From Chryseobacterium viscerum (GTDB lineage: Bacteria; Bacteroidota; Bacteroidia; Flavobacteriales; Weeksellaceae): a DNA stretch of 64,000 bases. Below the pieces are notes generated by a model. That model was not told where the DNA came from and made no database searches. It worked only from the letters and a program-made list of their open reading frames with translations. Shown in pieces: positions 57,164 through 64,000 of the stretch. Location: positions 1 to 64,000 of the forward strand of contig NZ_JAPDFT010000001.1 in NCBI RefSeq assembly GCF_025949665.1, read 5' to 3'. The position numbers and the translations under genes are program-made. Position 1 is the first letter of the stretch. Every line of letters starts with the position of its first letter.

Positions 57164-57331
57164 ATGAAAACAAACAAAGATTTCAAAGTAAAAAAACTTA
57201 AACGTGAGGAACTGAAGAGTTTAAAGGCCGGAGATTTAAATTGGGGTAAAGTATGCTGTACTTCCACCGAAGACGGGCAATGTTGCGAATGGGCCATAGA
57301 TGTTTGGAATTGCCGTTACATTTATTGCTGA
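57164..57331 (+). CDS. Double-glycine-leader Cys-rich peptide precursor
   Basis: A 55-residue ORF too short for routine gene calls. The N-terminal half (KKLKREELKSLKAG, residues 10-23) has the pattern of double-glycine-type leaders of bacteriocins and other ribosomally made peptides, with AG at the cleavage place. The following core of about 32 residues has six cysteines, two as CC pairs (Cys31-32, Cys40-41, Cys50, Cys55), and Trp and Thr/Ser residues. A weak promoter-like box (TTG-N18-TAATTTTTG) lies upstream and a strong hairpin downstream. No modifying enzyme or transporter is adjacent, so the product and maturation are unknown. Confidence 0.65.
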   Translation: MKTNKDFKVKKLKREELKSLKAGDLNWGKVCCTSTEDGQCCEWAIDVWNCRYIYC

Positions 57332-57345
57332 TTTTCTAATGAAAG

Positions 57346-57381
57346 CAAGCCTTGTCAAGGTTTTAACCCTTGACAAGGCTC
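57346..57381. terminator. Bidirectional terminator between peptide gene and amylase
   Basis: Arms AGCCTTGTCAAGG / CCTTGACAAGGCT around a short loop; ends the peptide gene and, on the other strand, the alpha-amylase gene, whose stop is one base away. Confidence 0.8.
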
Positions 57382-58854
57382 TTATTCAGGAATCCAGACA
57401 CTTACATTTCCTGCCGGAACTGGGAAATTTCCCCATCCGTTTTCATCAATCGTTACTTTGTCTTTGAATCGTTTCAACAGATCTTTGAATTTTTTTCCGG
57501 AATACAACATTCCCATTTCCATAGGCTTGTTGTAAGAATCTTTATTACTCAGAACAGTTGCACATCCTGGATGTTCATCATCACCAGTGCGAACCCAACC
57601 AAGGCAATTGGCATCCTCAAAATAATCTTGCTGGTCACCGTAAGCATAATCTTTCCTTGCTTTTAACAGCTCTTCAATACCGTCTACTTTGGGCATAAAT
57701 ATCTCCTGATCATTACCTTCTCTATCCTTATCCACATAATGAGCTCCATAGAGATCTGGATAGAAGATGCATGGATAGCCGTCTTTTCTTAATAAGATAA
57801 ATGCATAGGCAAGAGGTTTGAACCATGGGTCTACAGGAGCTTCAAGATCCTGTAAAGGCTGTGTATCATGATTGGCTACCAAACTTACAGAATGCATCGG
57901 ATCTGCCTGAGTAAGAGTTTCATCAAAAATTCTCCTGAGATCATAAGAACCACCTTCCCTGGAAGCCGTATGGAAATTATTCTGTAACGAACTGTCAAAA
58001 AGACTCATACATCCATCCGTTACTTCAATATATTTTTGGAGAAGATGAAGATATCCGGGAGCCCAGTATTCTCCTACAGCGAAAATATTTTTTCCGGAAT
58101 TGGAACGGAGCAGCGTAAGCCATTCTTTATAAAAATCAAAAGAAATATGTTTTAAAGCATCCAGTCTCACGCCATCGAAATCTGTCTGATCAAAATACCA
58201 TTTTGCCCAATTATTGAGCTCTTCCCGTACAAAAGGATTTCGGTGTTCAATGTCATTATACATCAGGTAATCATAATTTCCTTTTTCATCATCAATCATT
58301 TCTTCCCAGTCATTTCCATATTCAGACTGTATTTTATAAATATGGGATTCCATACCTTCCGCGTAATCTACACCGCTGAAGCAGGTGAAGTTCCATTCAA
58401 AATCAGAATATTTTTTTCCTCTTCCTGGAAAGGTAAATTTGGTATAAGATTCAATTTCAATGACGTCGGAGATAATTTTCTCCCTGTTCTCTTCATCTAC
58501 TTTTACCACTTTGAATTTTTCCAGCTCATCACCTCCTGCTTTATGTCCCAGGACAATATCTACAATCACTTGTATATTTTGTTTCTTTAAGGCTTTAATG
58601 GCTTTTGTATAATCATTTTTAGTACCGTATTTTGTAGCAATGGTACCCTTTTGGTCAAATTCTCCAAGGTCATAGAGATCATAAGCGTCATATCCGGTAG
58701 AATAACCGCCATTTGTTCCTTTATAGGCTGGAGGAAACCATACAGAAGTGATTCCAAGTTTTGCTAAGTATCCGGCCTGTTTTTCGGCTTCTTTCCACAA
58801 TTTTCCGTCGCCTTCAGAGTACCAGTGGAAAAACTGAATCATGGTTGGGTTCAT
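57382..58854 (-). CDS. Cytoplasmic alpha-amylase (GH13)
   Basis: Hydrolyses alpha-1,4-glucans. The 490-residue protein starts MNPTMIQFFHWYSEGDGKLW with no signal peptide, and shows the four conserved regions of the family: VDIVLGHK, GVRLDALKH with the nucleophile Asp, AVGEYW with the acid Glu, and VANHDTQ with the third Asp. The HK in region I (DIVLGHK) is typical of the GH13_5 cytoplasmic enzymes. The last 60 residues form the C-terminal beta domain. Confidence 0.92.
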   Translation of the reverse strand: MNPTMIQFFHWYSEGDGKLWKEAEKQAGYLAKLGITSVWFPPAYKGTNGGYSTGYDAYDLYDLGEFDQKGTIATKYGTKNDYTKAIKALKKQNIQVIVDIVLGHKAGGDELEKFKVVKVDEENREKIISDVIEIESYTKFTFPGRGKKYSDFEWNFTCFSGVDYAEGMESHIYKIQSEYGNDWEEMIDDEKGNYDYLMYNDIEHRNPFVREELNNWAKWYFDQTDFDGVRLDALKHISFDFYKEWLTLLRSNSGKNIFAVGEYWAPGYLHLLQKYIEVTDGCMSLFDSSLQNNFHTASREGGSYDLRRIFDETLTQADPMHSVSLVANHDTQPLQDLEAPVDPWFKPLAYAFILLRKDGYPCIFYPDLYGAHYVDKDREGNDQEIFMPKVDGIEELLKARKDYAYGDQQDYFEDANCLGWVRTGDDEHPGCATVLSNKDSYNKPMEMGMLYSGKKFKDLLKRFKDKVTIDENGWGNFPVPAGNVSVWIPE

Positions 58855-58898
58855 AGATTTGCTGATTTGGTAGATACAAGGTAGCGAAAAAATATGAC

Positions 58899-59996
58899 CT
58901 ACTCATTTTCAAATTCCTCAAACGGGATTTTTAGTTGAACGGAAACCTGTTTTTTTTCTTCAGTATTCAGTTGGGAGAGAGATAATCCGAGCAGGCGTAC
59001 AGCTTTATCAAAAGGACGGAGATCCCAGAGTTTTTTCCCAGTGTTATAATACTGTTCCGGTGACGAGAAATAATCTTCTCTTGTTATGCTTCTTGTGAAA
59101 AGAGAGAAATCTTTATATTTTATCTTTAATGTTAAAGTTCTTCCGAGAATATTATTTTTCTGTAATCTTTGATGGATTTCCTGAGCAAGACTTTCCAGCT
59201 TTTCATTGATCTGCTGTTCGTCCAAAAGATCTTCAAAAAAAGTTCTTTCCACGGCCACACTTTTCTGGATCCGATGAGGTTTTACTTCAGAAGTATGAAT
59301 ACCGCGTACTACATTGTAATAATGTTTCCCGGACTTTCCGAAAAGCCTTACCAGATCTTCAAGTGATCTCTTCTTTAAATCTTTTCCTTTATAAATTCCT
59401 AAACTAAACATTTTGTTGGCTGTAACTTTTCCAACCCCGTAAAATTTTTCTACAGGCAGTTCTTCCAGGAAATGCTCCATTTTATCAGGATGAATTGTTT
59501 TCTGGCCATTCGGTTTATTGATGTCTGAAGCTACTTTAGCTAAAAATTTATTGACTGAAATTCCTGCAGATGCCGTCAGTCCCGTCTGTTCAAAGATTTT
59601 CTGACGGATTTCTTTGGCAATCAGGTTGGCAGATTCCATTCCTTTTTTATTTTCGGTGACATCCAGATAAGCTTCATCCAGAGACAGGGGTTCTACCAGA
59701 TCAGTATATTCATAGAAAATCTCCCGGATTTTTTTGGAGATCTCTTTATATCTGGCAAATCGGGGAGGAACAAAAATAAGATGTGGGCATTTTTCTTTTG
59801 CGGTCTTGCTGGGCATTGCAGAGCGTACTCCATATTTTCTGGCTTCATAGCTTGCTGCGGCAACGACGCCTCGATGCTGCCCTCCAACTGCAATAGGCTT
59901 CCCTTTCAATGTAGGATTATCATGCTGCTCCACAGAAGCATAGAATGCGTCCATATCAACATGAATAATTTTACGAAGTGGCAAAGAAAAATCCAT
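58899..59996 (-). CDS. dinB: DNA polymerase IV
   Basis: Y-family translesion polymerase, error-prone copying past damaged bases. From the ATG at 59996 (a TTG six bases earlier is open but unlikely) the 365-residue protein has the metal site HVDMDAFYASVEQ, the catalytic SLDEAYLD, the helix-hairpin-helix segments in the thumb, and a little-finger domain with the C-terminal end. A clamp-binding QLK-like segment sits at the extreme C-terminus. It is followed by the alpha-amylase gene. Confidence 0.92.
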   Translation of the reverse strand: MDFSLPLRKIIHVDMDAFYASVEQHDNPTLKGKPIAVGGQHRGVVAAASYEARKYGVRSAMPSKTAKEKCPHLIFVPPRFARYKEISKKIREIFYEYTDLVEPLSLDEAYLDVTENKKGMESANLIAKEIRQKIFEQTGLTASAGISVNKFLAKVASDINKPNGQKTIHPDKMEHFLEELPVEKFYGVGKVTANKMFSLGIYKGKDLKKRSLEDLVRLFGKSGKHYYNVVRGIHTSEVKPHRIQKSVAVERTFFEDLLDEQQINEKLESLAQEIHQRLQKNNILGRTLTLKIKYKDFSLFTRSITREDYFSSPEQYYNTGKKLWDLRPFDKAVRLLGLSLSQLNTEEKKQVSVQLKIPFEEFENE

Positions 59997-60186
59997 ATAC
60001 AAAGATATGGATTCCTTTATTTATGGTAAATTTTTTATAGAAAGGAAGTGTGACGCTGGAGTGTGGAAGTTAATGAGAAAGATATGGAAATTTATGACCT
60101 GTTTATTGAAAATTAGTTTAGAAAAAATAACAGATTTTCAACGTACTAAAATTACTTCCACCTTCGATTTTCCTGCTTCCAACCTC

Positions 60187-60642
60187 TTACGATTTCAGTC
60201 TCATGGTGAGAAGATGAGGTTCAAAACCAGCTTTTTCGTAAGCTTTTATAGCAGATTCATTTTGAGCATACACATCAAGTCTTACCTCACTGATTCCTCT
60301 TGATGTGGACCAGGAAATAAGTTCATCGGTAATCACTTTATTGATTCCTTTTCCTCTATGTTCCGGCTTTACATACATAAAACCGAGATAGGCATATTCT
60401 TTAAACTGATAATAATCTTTTGCTGCTTTTTTGATCAGAGCATATCCTGATGCAACAATTTCATTATTTTCTTCGGCAACAATTACGGTTGCTTCCGGAG
60501 ATTGTATTAAATGTTTTAAATCATAATAATGAATCTCTCCTTCAATAAGTGTACTGTTGAAAGGTCTTTCTGCAGTAACAACTCCCTGTTCAAATTCTAA
60601 AAGGATTTCTAAATCCTGTTCTGTGGCTTCTCTTGTGATCAT
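60187..60642 (-). CDS. GNAT-family acetyltransferase
   Basis: A 151-residue single GNAT domain: acetyl-CoA loop YVKPEHRGKGINK and NESAIKAYEKAGFEPHLL. It starts MITREATEQDLEILLEFE. It lies between dinB and the TlpA-like gene; the substrate is unknown. Confidence 0.88.
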   Translation of the reverse strand: MITREATEQDLEILLEFEQGVVTAERPFNSTLIEGEIHYYDLKHLIQSPEATVIVAEENNEIVASGYALIKKAAKDYYQFKEYAYLGFMYVKPEHRGKGINKVITDELISWSTSRGISEVRLDVYAQNESAIKAYEKAGFEPHLLTMRLKS

Positions 60643-60663
60643 GGTGTTATCTATCTAAAATTT

Positions 60664-60705
60664 TAAAACTCATTGAAAGCCGATGGTTGTCAATGAGTTT
60701 TTTAT
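60664..60705 (-). terminator. Terminator after the TlpA-like gene
   Basis: Stem AAAACTCATTGA / TCAATGAGTTTT with a 13-base loop, T-rich on the minus-strand side. Confidence 0.7.
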
Positions 60706-60729
60706 GTTTTTTTTAAAAATAAATGAATA

Positions 60730-61245
60730 TTATTTTAAGAGTTTATCTATGGTTTGTTGAAGTTCAGGATCTTCAGGGGATATCGCGTAATATTTTGCAA
60801 TTGAAGATTTCTGATCAATCACCATATATCTTGGAATCCAGTTAAGATCCACATAATTATTAAAATCATTTTTCCAGCCAGTAGAAAACCAATAATTTTC
60901 TTTGTCTTTCATGTCAAATCTTTCAAGGCTTTTTTCAAATCCTTCTTTTGAACGGTCTAATGATAAAAATACAAAATCAATATTTTTATTATTTTCTTCT
61001 AATTCTTTAGCTTTTGGAAGTGCCTTCAGACAATCTCTACACCATCCGGCCCAAAAATCAATCACTAAGACTTTTCCTTTATGCTGATCAAGAATCTGCT
61101 GGACTGTAATGGCTTTTCCTTCTTCATCTTCAAGTTTCTGTTGCAAAGCTTCTTTTGAAAACCCTGTTTTAAGAACAGCAGGAACTTTTTGTGAATAGCT
61201 TATTCCAAAAATCCCCATCATAAAAATTAATATCAACTTTCTCAT
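60730..61245 (-). CDS. TlpA-like thioredoxin-fold protein
   Basis: From the ATG at 61245 (residue 46 of the longest open frame, whose extra N-terminus runs across the dispersed repeat and is not family-like) the 171-residue protein has a signal peptide (ending SYSQK) and a thioredoxin domain with FWAGWCRDCLKALP, active site Cys69-Cys72. It is expected to be a periplasmic or membrane-anchored disulfide reductase or peroxiredoxin-like protein. WCRDC is an unusual variant of the usual WCGPC or WCPPC. Confidence 0.85.
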   Translation of the reverse strand: MRKLILIFMMGIFGISYSQKVPAVLKTGFSKEALQQKLEDEEGKAITVQQILDQHKGKVLVIDFWAGWCRDCLKALPKAKELEENNKNIDFVFLSLDRSKEGFEKSLERFDMKDKENYWFSTGWKNDFNNYVDLNWIPRYMVIDQKSSIAKYYAISPEDPELQQTIDKLLK

Positions 61246-61364
61246 CTCGTACAATTTCATTTGTACAAATCTAAACAATGAATTGCAATCTGAGATTGAT
61301 TTCAGCTGAATTAGGAAAAATTTATAATATTGATGGTTTCTATGGGAATTGAGTGAAAATATGC

Positions 61365-61422
61365 TTAACCACCCCGTCAAAAATTCAATAGAATTTTTGA
61401 CACCTCTCCGAAGGAGGGGAAT
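61365..61422 (+). repeat. Dispersed 58-base palindromic repeat, copy 2
   Basis: Second copy of the repeat at 56975-57032, in the opposite orientation. It has two potential hairpins, CAAAAATTC / GAATTTTTG and CCTCTCC / GGAGGGG with one G-U pair. It lies between punA and the TlpA-like gene. Confidence 0.75.
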
Positions 61423-61456
61423 ATTTAAGTCTTCAGTTGTAATTCCGGACGATTTA

Positions 61457-62272
61457 TTATTGGTAGTTTTTAACCAAGCCTTTCACAACGGTAATTACAT
61501 TCGGCATTGCTTTATTGGCAGCATTTAAAACTTCTTCGTGAGAAACGGCCAAAGCAATATCTGGTCCGCCAAGGTCTGTGATGACCGAAATACCAAAGAC
61601 ATCCATTCCCATATGTCTGGCTACAATCACTTCCGGAACGGTGCTCATTCCTACCATATCACCGCCGATGGCTTTGATCATGCCATATTCAGCCGGAGTT
61701 TCAAAAGTTGGGCCTTGTAATGCCACATACACTCCCTGATGGATCTTGATATGATGACCTGATGCAATCTGTTCTGCTGTGGCAATCATTTTTTTGTTGT
61801 AAGGTTCACTCATATCCACAAAACGGGGTCCAAACTCATCAATATTTTTTCCGCGTAAAGGATGCTCGGGCATCATGTTGATGTGATCTTTCAGGATAAC
61901 AATATCTGCCACGCTGTAAGCAGGGTTTACACCACCGCAGGCATTGGAAAGAATAAGTTTTTGAATGCCCAGCAGATAAAAAACTCTTATTGGGAAAGTT
62001 ACGGTTTCCATTGAATGCCCTTCGTAATAATGGAAACGTCCGCTCATCATCAGAACTTTTTTCCCCTCAAGTATTCCGTAAATCAGTTTTCCGGTGTGGC
62101 CGGCTACTGTAGTCTGTGGAAAATGAGGAATGTCTTTGTACTCTAAAACATGGATCGGTTCTACTTCATCCTGTAGTTTTCCAAGTCCGGATCCTAAAAC
62201 AACCGCAAAATCAGGTGTTTCCTGAATGATATTTTTAATAAAATCAGCAGTCTCTTTAATTTTTTCTAACAT
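61457..62272 (-). CDS. punA: Purine nucleoside phosphorylase
   Basis: Phosphorolysis of purine nucleosides in salvage. The 271-residue protein shows the family motifs GSGLGKL, HTGKLI, HYYEGHSM, LSNACGGVN and GPTFETPAEYG, with the Glu and Asn of the purine site. Length matches the trimeric class. It overlaps lpxK by 17 bases, so the two are coupled. Confidence 0.93.
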   Translation of the reverse strand: MLEKIKETADFIKNIIQETPDFAVVLGSGLGKLQDEVEPIHVLEYKDIPHFPQTTVAGHTGKLIYGILEGKKVLMMSGRFHYYEGHSMETVTFPIRVFYLLGIQKLILSNACGGVNPAYSVADIVILKDHINMMPEHPLRGKNIDEFGPRFVDMSEPYNKKMIATAEQIASGHHIKIHQGVYVALQGPTFETPAEYGMIKAIGGDMVGMSTVPEVIVARHMGMDVFGISVITDLGGPDIALAVSHEEVLNAANKAMPNVITVVKGLVKNYQ

Positions 62273-63281
62273 AATCTAAGATGATTTGATTGAATTCTTC
62301 TTTCTTATCAATAAGTACATTGATAGGCCAGTAGTAAACAATTTCTCTAAGATAGTCAAAAGTTTTCAGACGTACATAGTCTTTCTCTGTGGTTAATATC
62401 AGCTTATATTCCCCTAATTTTTTATACTCGGCAAGGATTTTTTTAATATCATCATCCGTGAAATTATGATGGTCTCTGAACTTTAAATGTTTCACCCTTT
62501 TTGAGAATTTTGCCAGATGTTCCAGAAGTGGTTTGGGATTAGCAATTCCGGTGATCAGTAAAATATCATAATAATTCAGGTTGTTATCCGGAAGCATTTT
62601 CTCTTTTCCGTATACATTCTCGTCATAACCAATGGATGAAAAGAAAACTTTCTGTCCGTATGAAGGTCTTATTCTTGAGATATAATACCTTTTTGTTTCC
62701 TCAGTAAGTTCGTCAGGACATTTGCTGACCATAATAATGTCTGCTCTTTTGTATCCGGATCTTGATTCTCTCAGATCTCCGGCCGGAAGAAGGTAGTCTT
62801 TGAAAAAAGGATCATTAAAGTCGGTCATCAGAATATTGAATCCAGGCTTGATCGCTCTGTGCTGCATGGCGTCATCCAATACCAGAACTTCAAGGTCCAT
62901 ATCTTCAATTACTTTTTTGGCTCCGGGCACACGTTCTTCTGAAACAGCAATGACGAAACGGTTTTTAAAACGCTCAAAAAGCTGCATCGCTTCATCACCT
63001 ACCATTTTGTAGTTGCTTTCATAATTGGTTACTTCGTAGCCTTTTGTCAGCCTTCCATAGCCTCGTGAAAGAACACCGGTTCTGTAATGTTTGGATAGAT
63101 ATTGAGCCAGATACATCACCATGGGTGATTTTCCGCTTCCGCCCACAGAAAGATTTCCGACATTGATTATCGGAGTTTTGAATTTTGTCGACTTAAAAAT
63201 TCCCAGATCATACATTGTGTTTCGGATACCCGTTACCAAATGATAACCAAGGGAAAAAGGATAAAGGTACCATCTTTTCAT
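62256..63281 (-). CDS. lpxK: Tetraacyldisaccharide 4'-kinase
   Basis: Phosphorylates the lipid A disaccharide at the 4' position at the inner membrane. The 341-residue protein has the P-loop GNLSVGGSGKSP (42-53) after an N-terminal hydrophobic segment, then SRGYGR, and DDAMQHR. Length matches LpxK. It overlaps punA and is divergent from truA with 109 bases between. Confidence 0.93.
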   Translation of the reverse strand: MKRWYLYPFSLGYHLVTGIRNTMYDLGIFKSTKFKTPIINVGNLSVGGSGKSPMVMYLAQYLSKHYRTGVLSRGYGRLTKGYEVTNYESNYKMVGDEAMQLFERFKNRFVIAVSEERVPGAKKVIEDMDLEVLVLDDAMQHRAIKPGFNILMTDFNDPFFKDYLLPAGDLRESRSGYKRADIIMVSKCPDELTEETKRYYISRIRPSYGQKVFFSSIGYDENVYGKEKMLPDNNLNYYDILLITGIANPKPLLEHLAKFSKRVKHLKFRDHHNFTDDDIKKILAEYKKLGEYKLILTTEKDYVRLKTFDYLREIVYYWPINVLIDKKEEFNQIILDYVRKN

Positions 63282-63390
63282 ACGATTGCAAAAATAGGAA
63301 TTTTCATAAGCATTTGACGTAATATTCTCAAAGACTTTTCAACAAATATTTCGTTAAATTAAAGTATTTTTGTGGAGTTATTACAATACA

Positions 63391-64000
63391 TTGAGATACT
63401 TTATTGAATTTTCTTACAACGGAAAGAACTATTTCGGCTACCAGATACAGCCGGATGCCATTTCTGTGCAGGAAGAACTGGAAAAAGCACTTTCCACTAT
63501 TTTAAGGGAAGAGATTAAAACTACAGGAGCAGGAAGAACTGATACAGGGGTTCACGCTAAAAAAATATTTGCTCATTTTGACACAGAAAAAGAGTTGGAT
63601 GATCAGCTTACGCGCAGGCTGAACAGTTTTCTTCCACCTGATGTTTCTATTAAAAGGATCTTTCCGGTAAAAGATGATTTTCATGCCCGTTTTGATGCTA
63701 CGTACAGAACCTACGAATATTATATCTCACTGGAAAAAAATCCATTCACACAGGAATCTGCATGGCAGCACTGGAAAAGAGGTCTGGATATTGATGCCAT
63801 GAATGAAGCTTGCAAAATTCTTTTTGAATATGAAGATTTTACCAGTTTCGCCAAATTAAAAACCGACAACAAGACCAATATCTGCAAAATGTATAAAGCG
63901 GAGTGGGAGCAAAACGGATCTGAACTGAAATTTACAGTTTCAGCCAACCGTTTTCTTAGAAATATGGTTCGTGCTATCGTTGGAACAATGGTAGAAATAG
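63391..64000 (+). CDS. truA: tRNA pseudouridine synthase A, N-terminal part
   Basis: Makes pseudouridine at positions 38-40 of tRNA anticodon arms. The frame opens at a TTG start (63391), reading MRYFIEFSYNGKNYFGYQ, which is the normal TruA beginning, and runs to the right edge without a stop, giving 203 residues of about 245-260. The catalytic Asp51 lies in GAGRTDTGVHA, and FHARFDATYRTYEYYI and RFLRNMVRAIVGT are intact. Truncated by the window, not by mutation. Confidence 0.92.
   Translation, partial: MRYFIEFSYNGKNYFGYQIQPDAISVQEELEKALSTILREEIKTTGAGRTDTGVHAKKIFAHFDTEKELDDQLTRRLNSFLPPDVSIKRIFPVKDDFHARFDATYRTYEYYISLEKNPFTQESAWQHWKRGLDIDAMNEACKILFEYEDFTSFAKLKTDNKTNICKMYKAEWEQNGSELKFTVSANRFLRNMVRAIVGTMVEI

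Noticed and set aside
60007..60303. 98-residue plus-strand ORF beside dinB
   Set aside because: It overlaps the end of the GNAT gene in antisense, its composition is irregular, and no family pattern is visible; the 60003-60186 gap looks non-coding.
61246..61380. N-terminal extension of the TlpA-like ORF
   Set aside because: It would put 45 residues before a good signal peptide and runs across the dispersed repeat; the ATG at 61245 is preferred.

Overview
The window reads as chromosomal DNA of a flavobacterium of the Chryseobacterium type (Bacteroidota, Weeksellaceae). The signs are low GC, Bacteroidota promoters (TTG, about 19-20 bases, TAnnTTTG) in front of rpsU, rplK, rpoB and the tRNAs, type IX secretion (T9SS) sorting domains, DUF3467 beside rpoC, DUF5777, and the order acpP-fabF-rnc-(IPExxxVDY-like)-pyk. 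The genus is an inference from gene content and style. No CRISPR array, insertion sequence, prophage or rRNA operon was seen.

Layout. 1-3.6 kb: the end of a T9SS cargo gene, then a leftward run ruvB - PaiB-like - metallo-beta-lactamase-fold hydrolase - coaE. 3.8-7.5 kb: histidine degradation (hutI, hutG) and an aldehyde dehydrogenase. 7.6-11.9 kb: leftward lipid and RNA operon acpP-fabF-rnc-hypothetical-pyk, whose last stop codon lies in a nine-copy heptamer repeat. 12-16 kb: a lipoprotein, tmRNA, rpsU-xerC-hpf and seven tRNA genes, six of them a duplicated Thr-Tyr-Gly block. 16-24 kb: a two-component system followed by a three-part heavy-metal RND efflux pump.

24-45 kb: the translation and transcription locus tuf-trnW-secE-nusG-rplKAJL-rpoBC-DUF3467. 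It is interrupted twice by surface-protein genes: three secreted paralogues between nusG and rplK, and an unknown ORF, a YadA-head-like protein and a large T9SS cargo protein between rplL and rpoB.

45-49 kb: a Crp/Fnr regulator followed by a five-gene envelope operon (DUF5777 barrel, cytochrome-c-like lipoprotein, YceI, ankyrin, DOMON-like T9SS protein). A GGTGA-N6-TCACC palindrome is centred about 41 bases before its predicted start of transcription. This is the best candidate here for an undescribed redox system. 49-57 kb: accessory metabolism and stress genes, including a divergent HxlR/NmrA pair with a readable operator, a zinc alcohol dehydrogenase with a cupin, an AraC regulator and a carboxylesterase. 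A 55-residue cysteine-rich peptide gene at 57.2 kb looks like a double-glycine-leader peptide precursor. 57-64 kb: leftward housekeeping genes (alpha-amylase, dinB, GNAT, TlpA-like, punA, lpxK) and the start of truA, which runs off the right edge.
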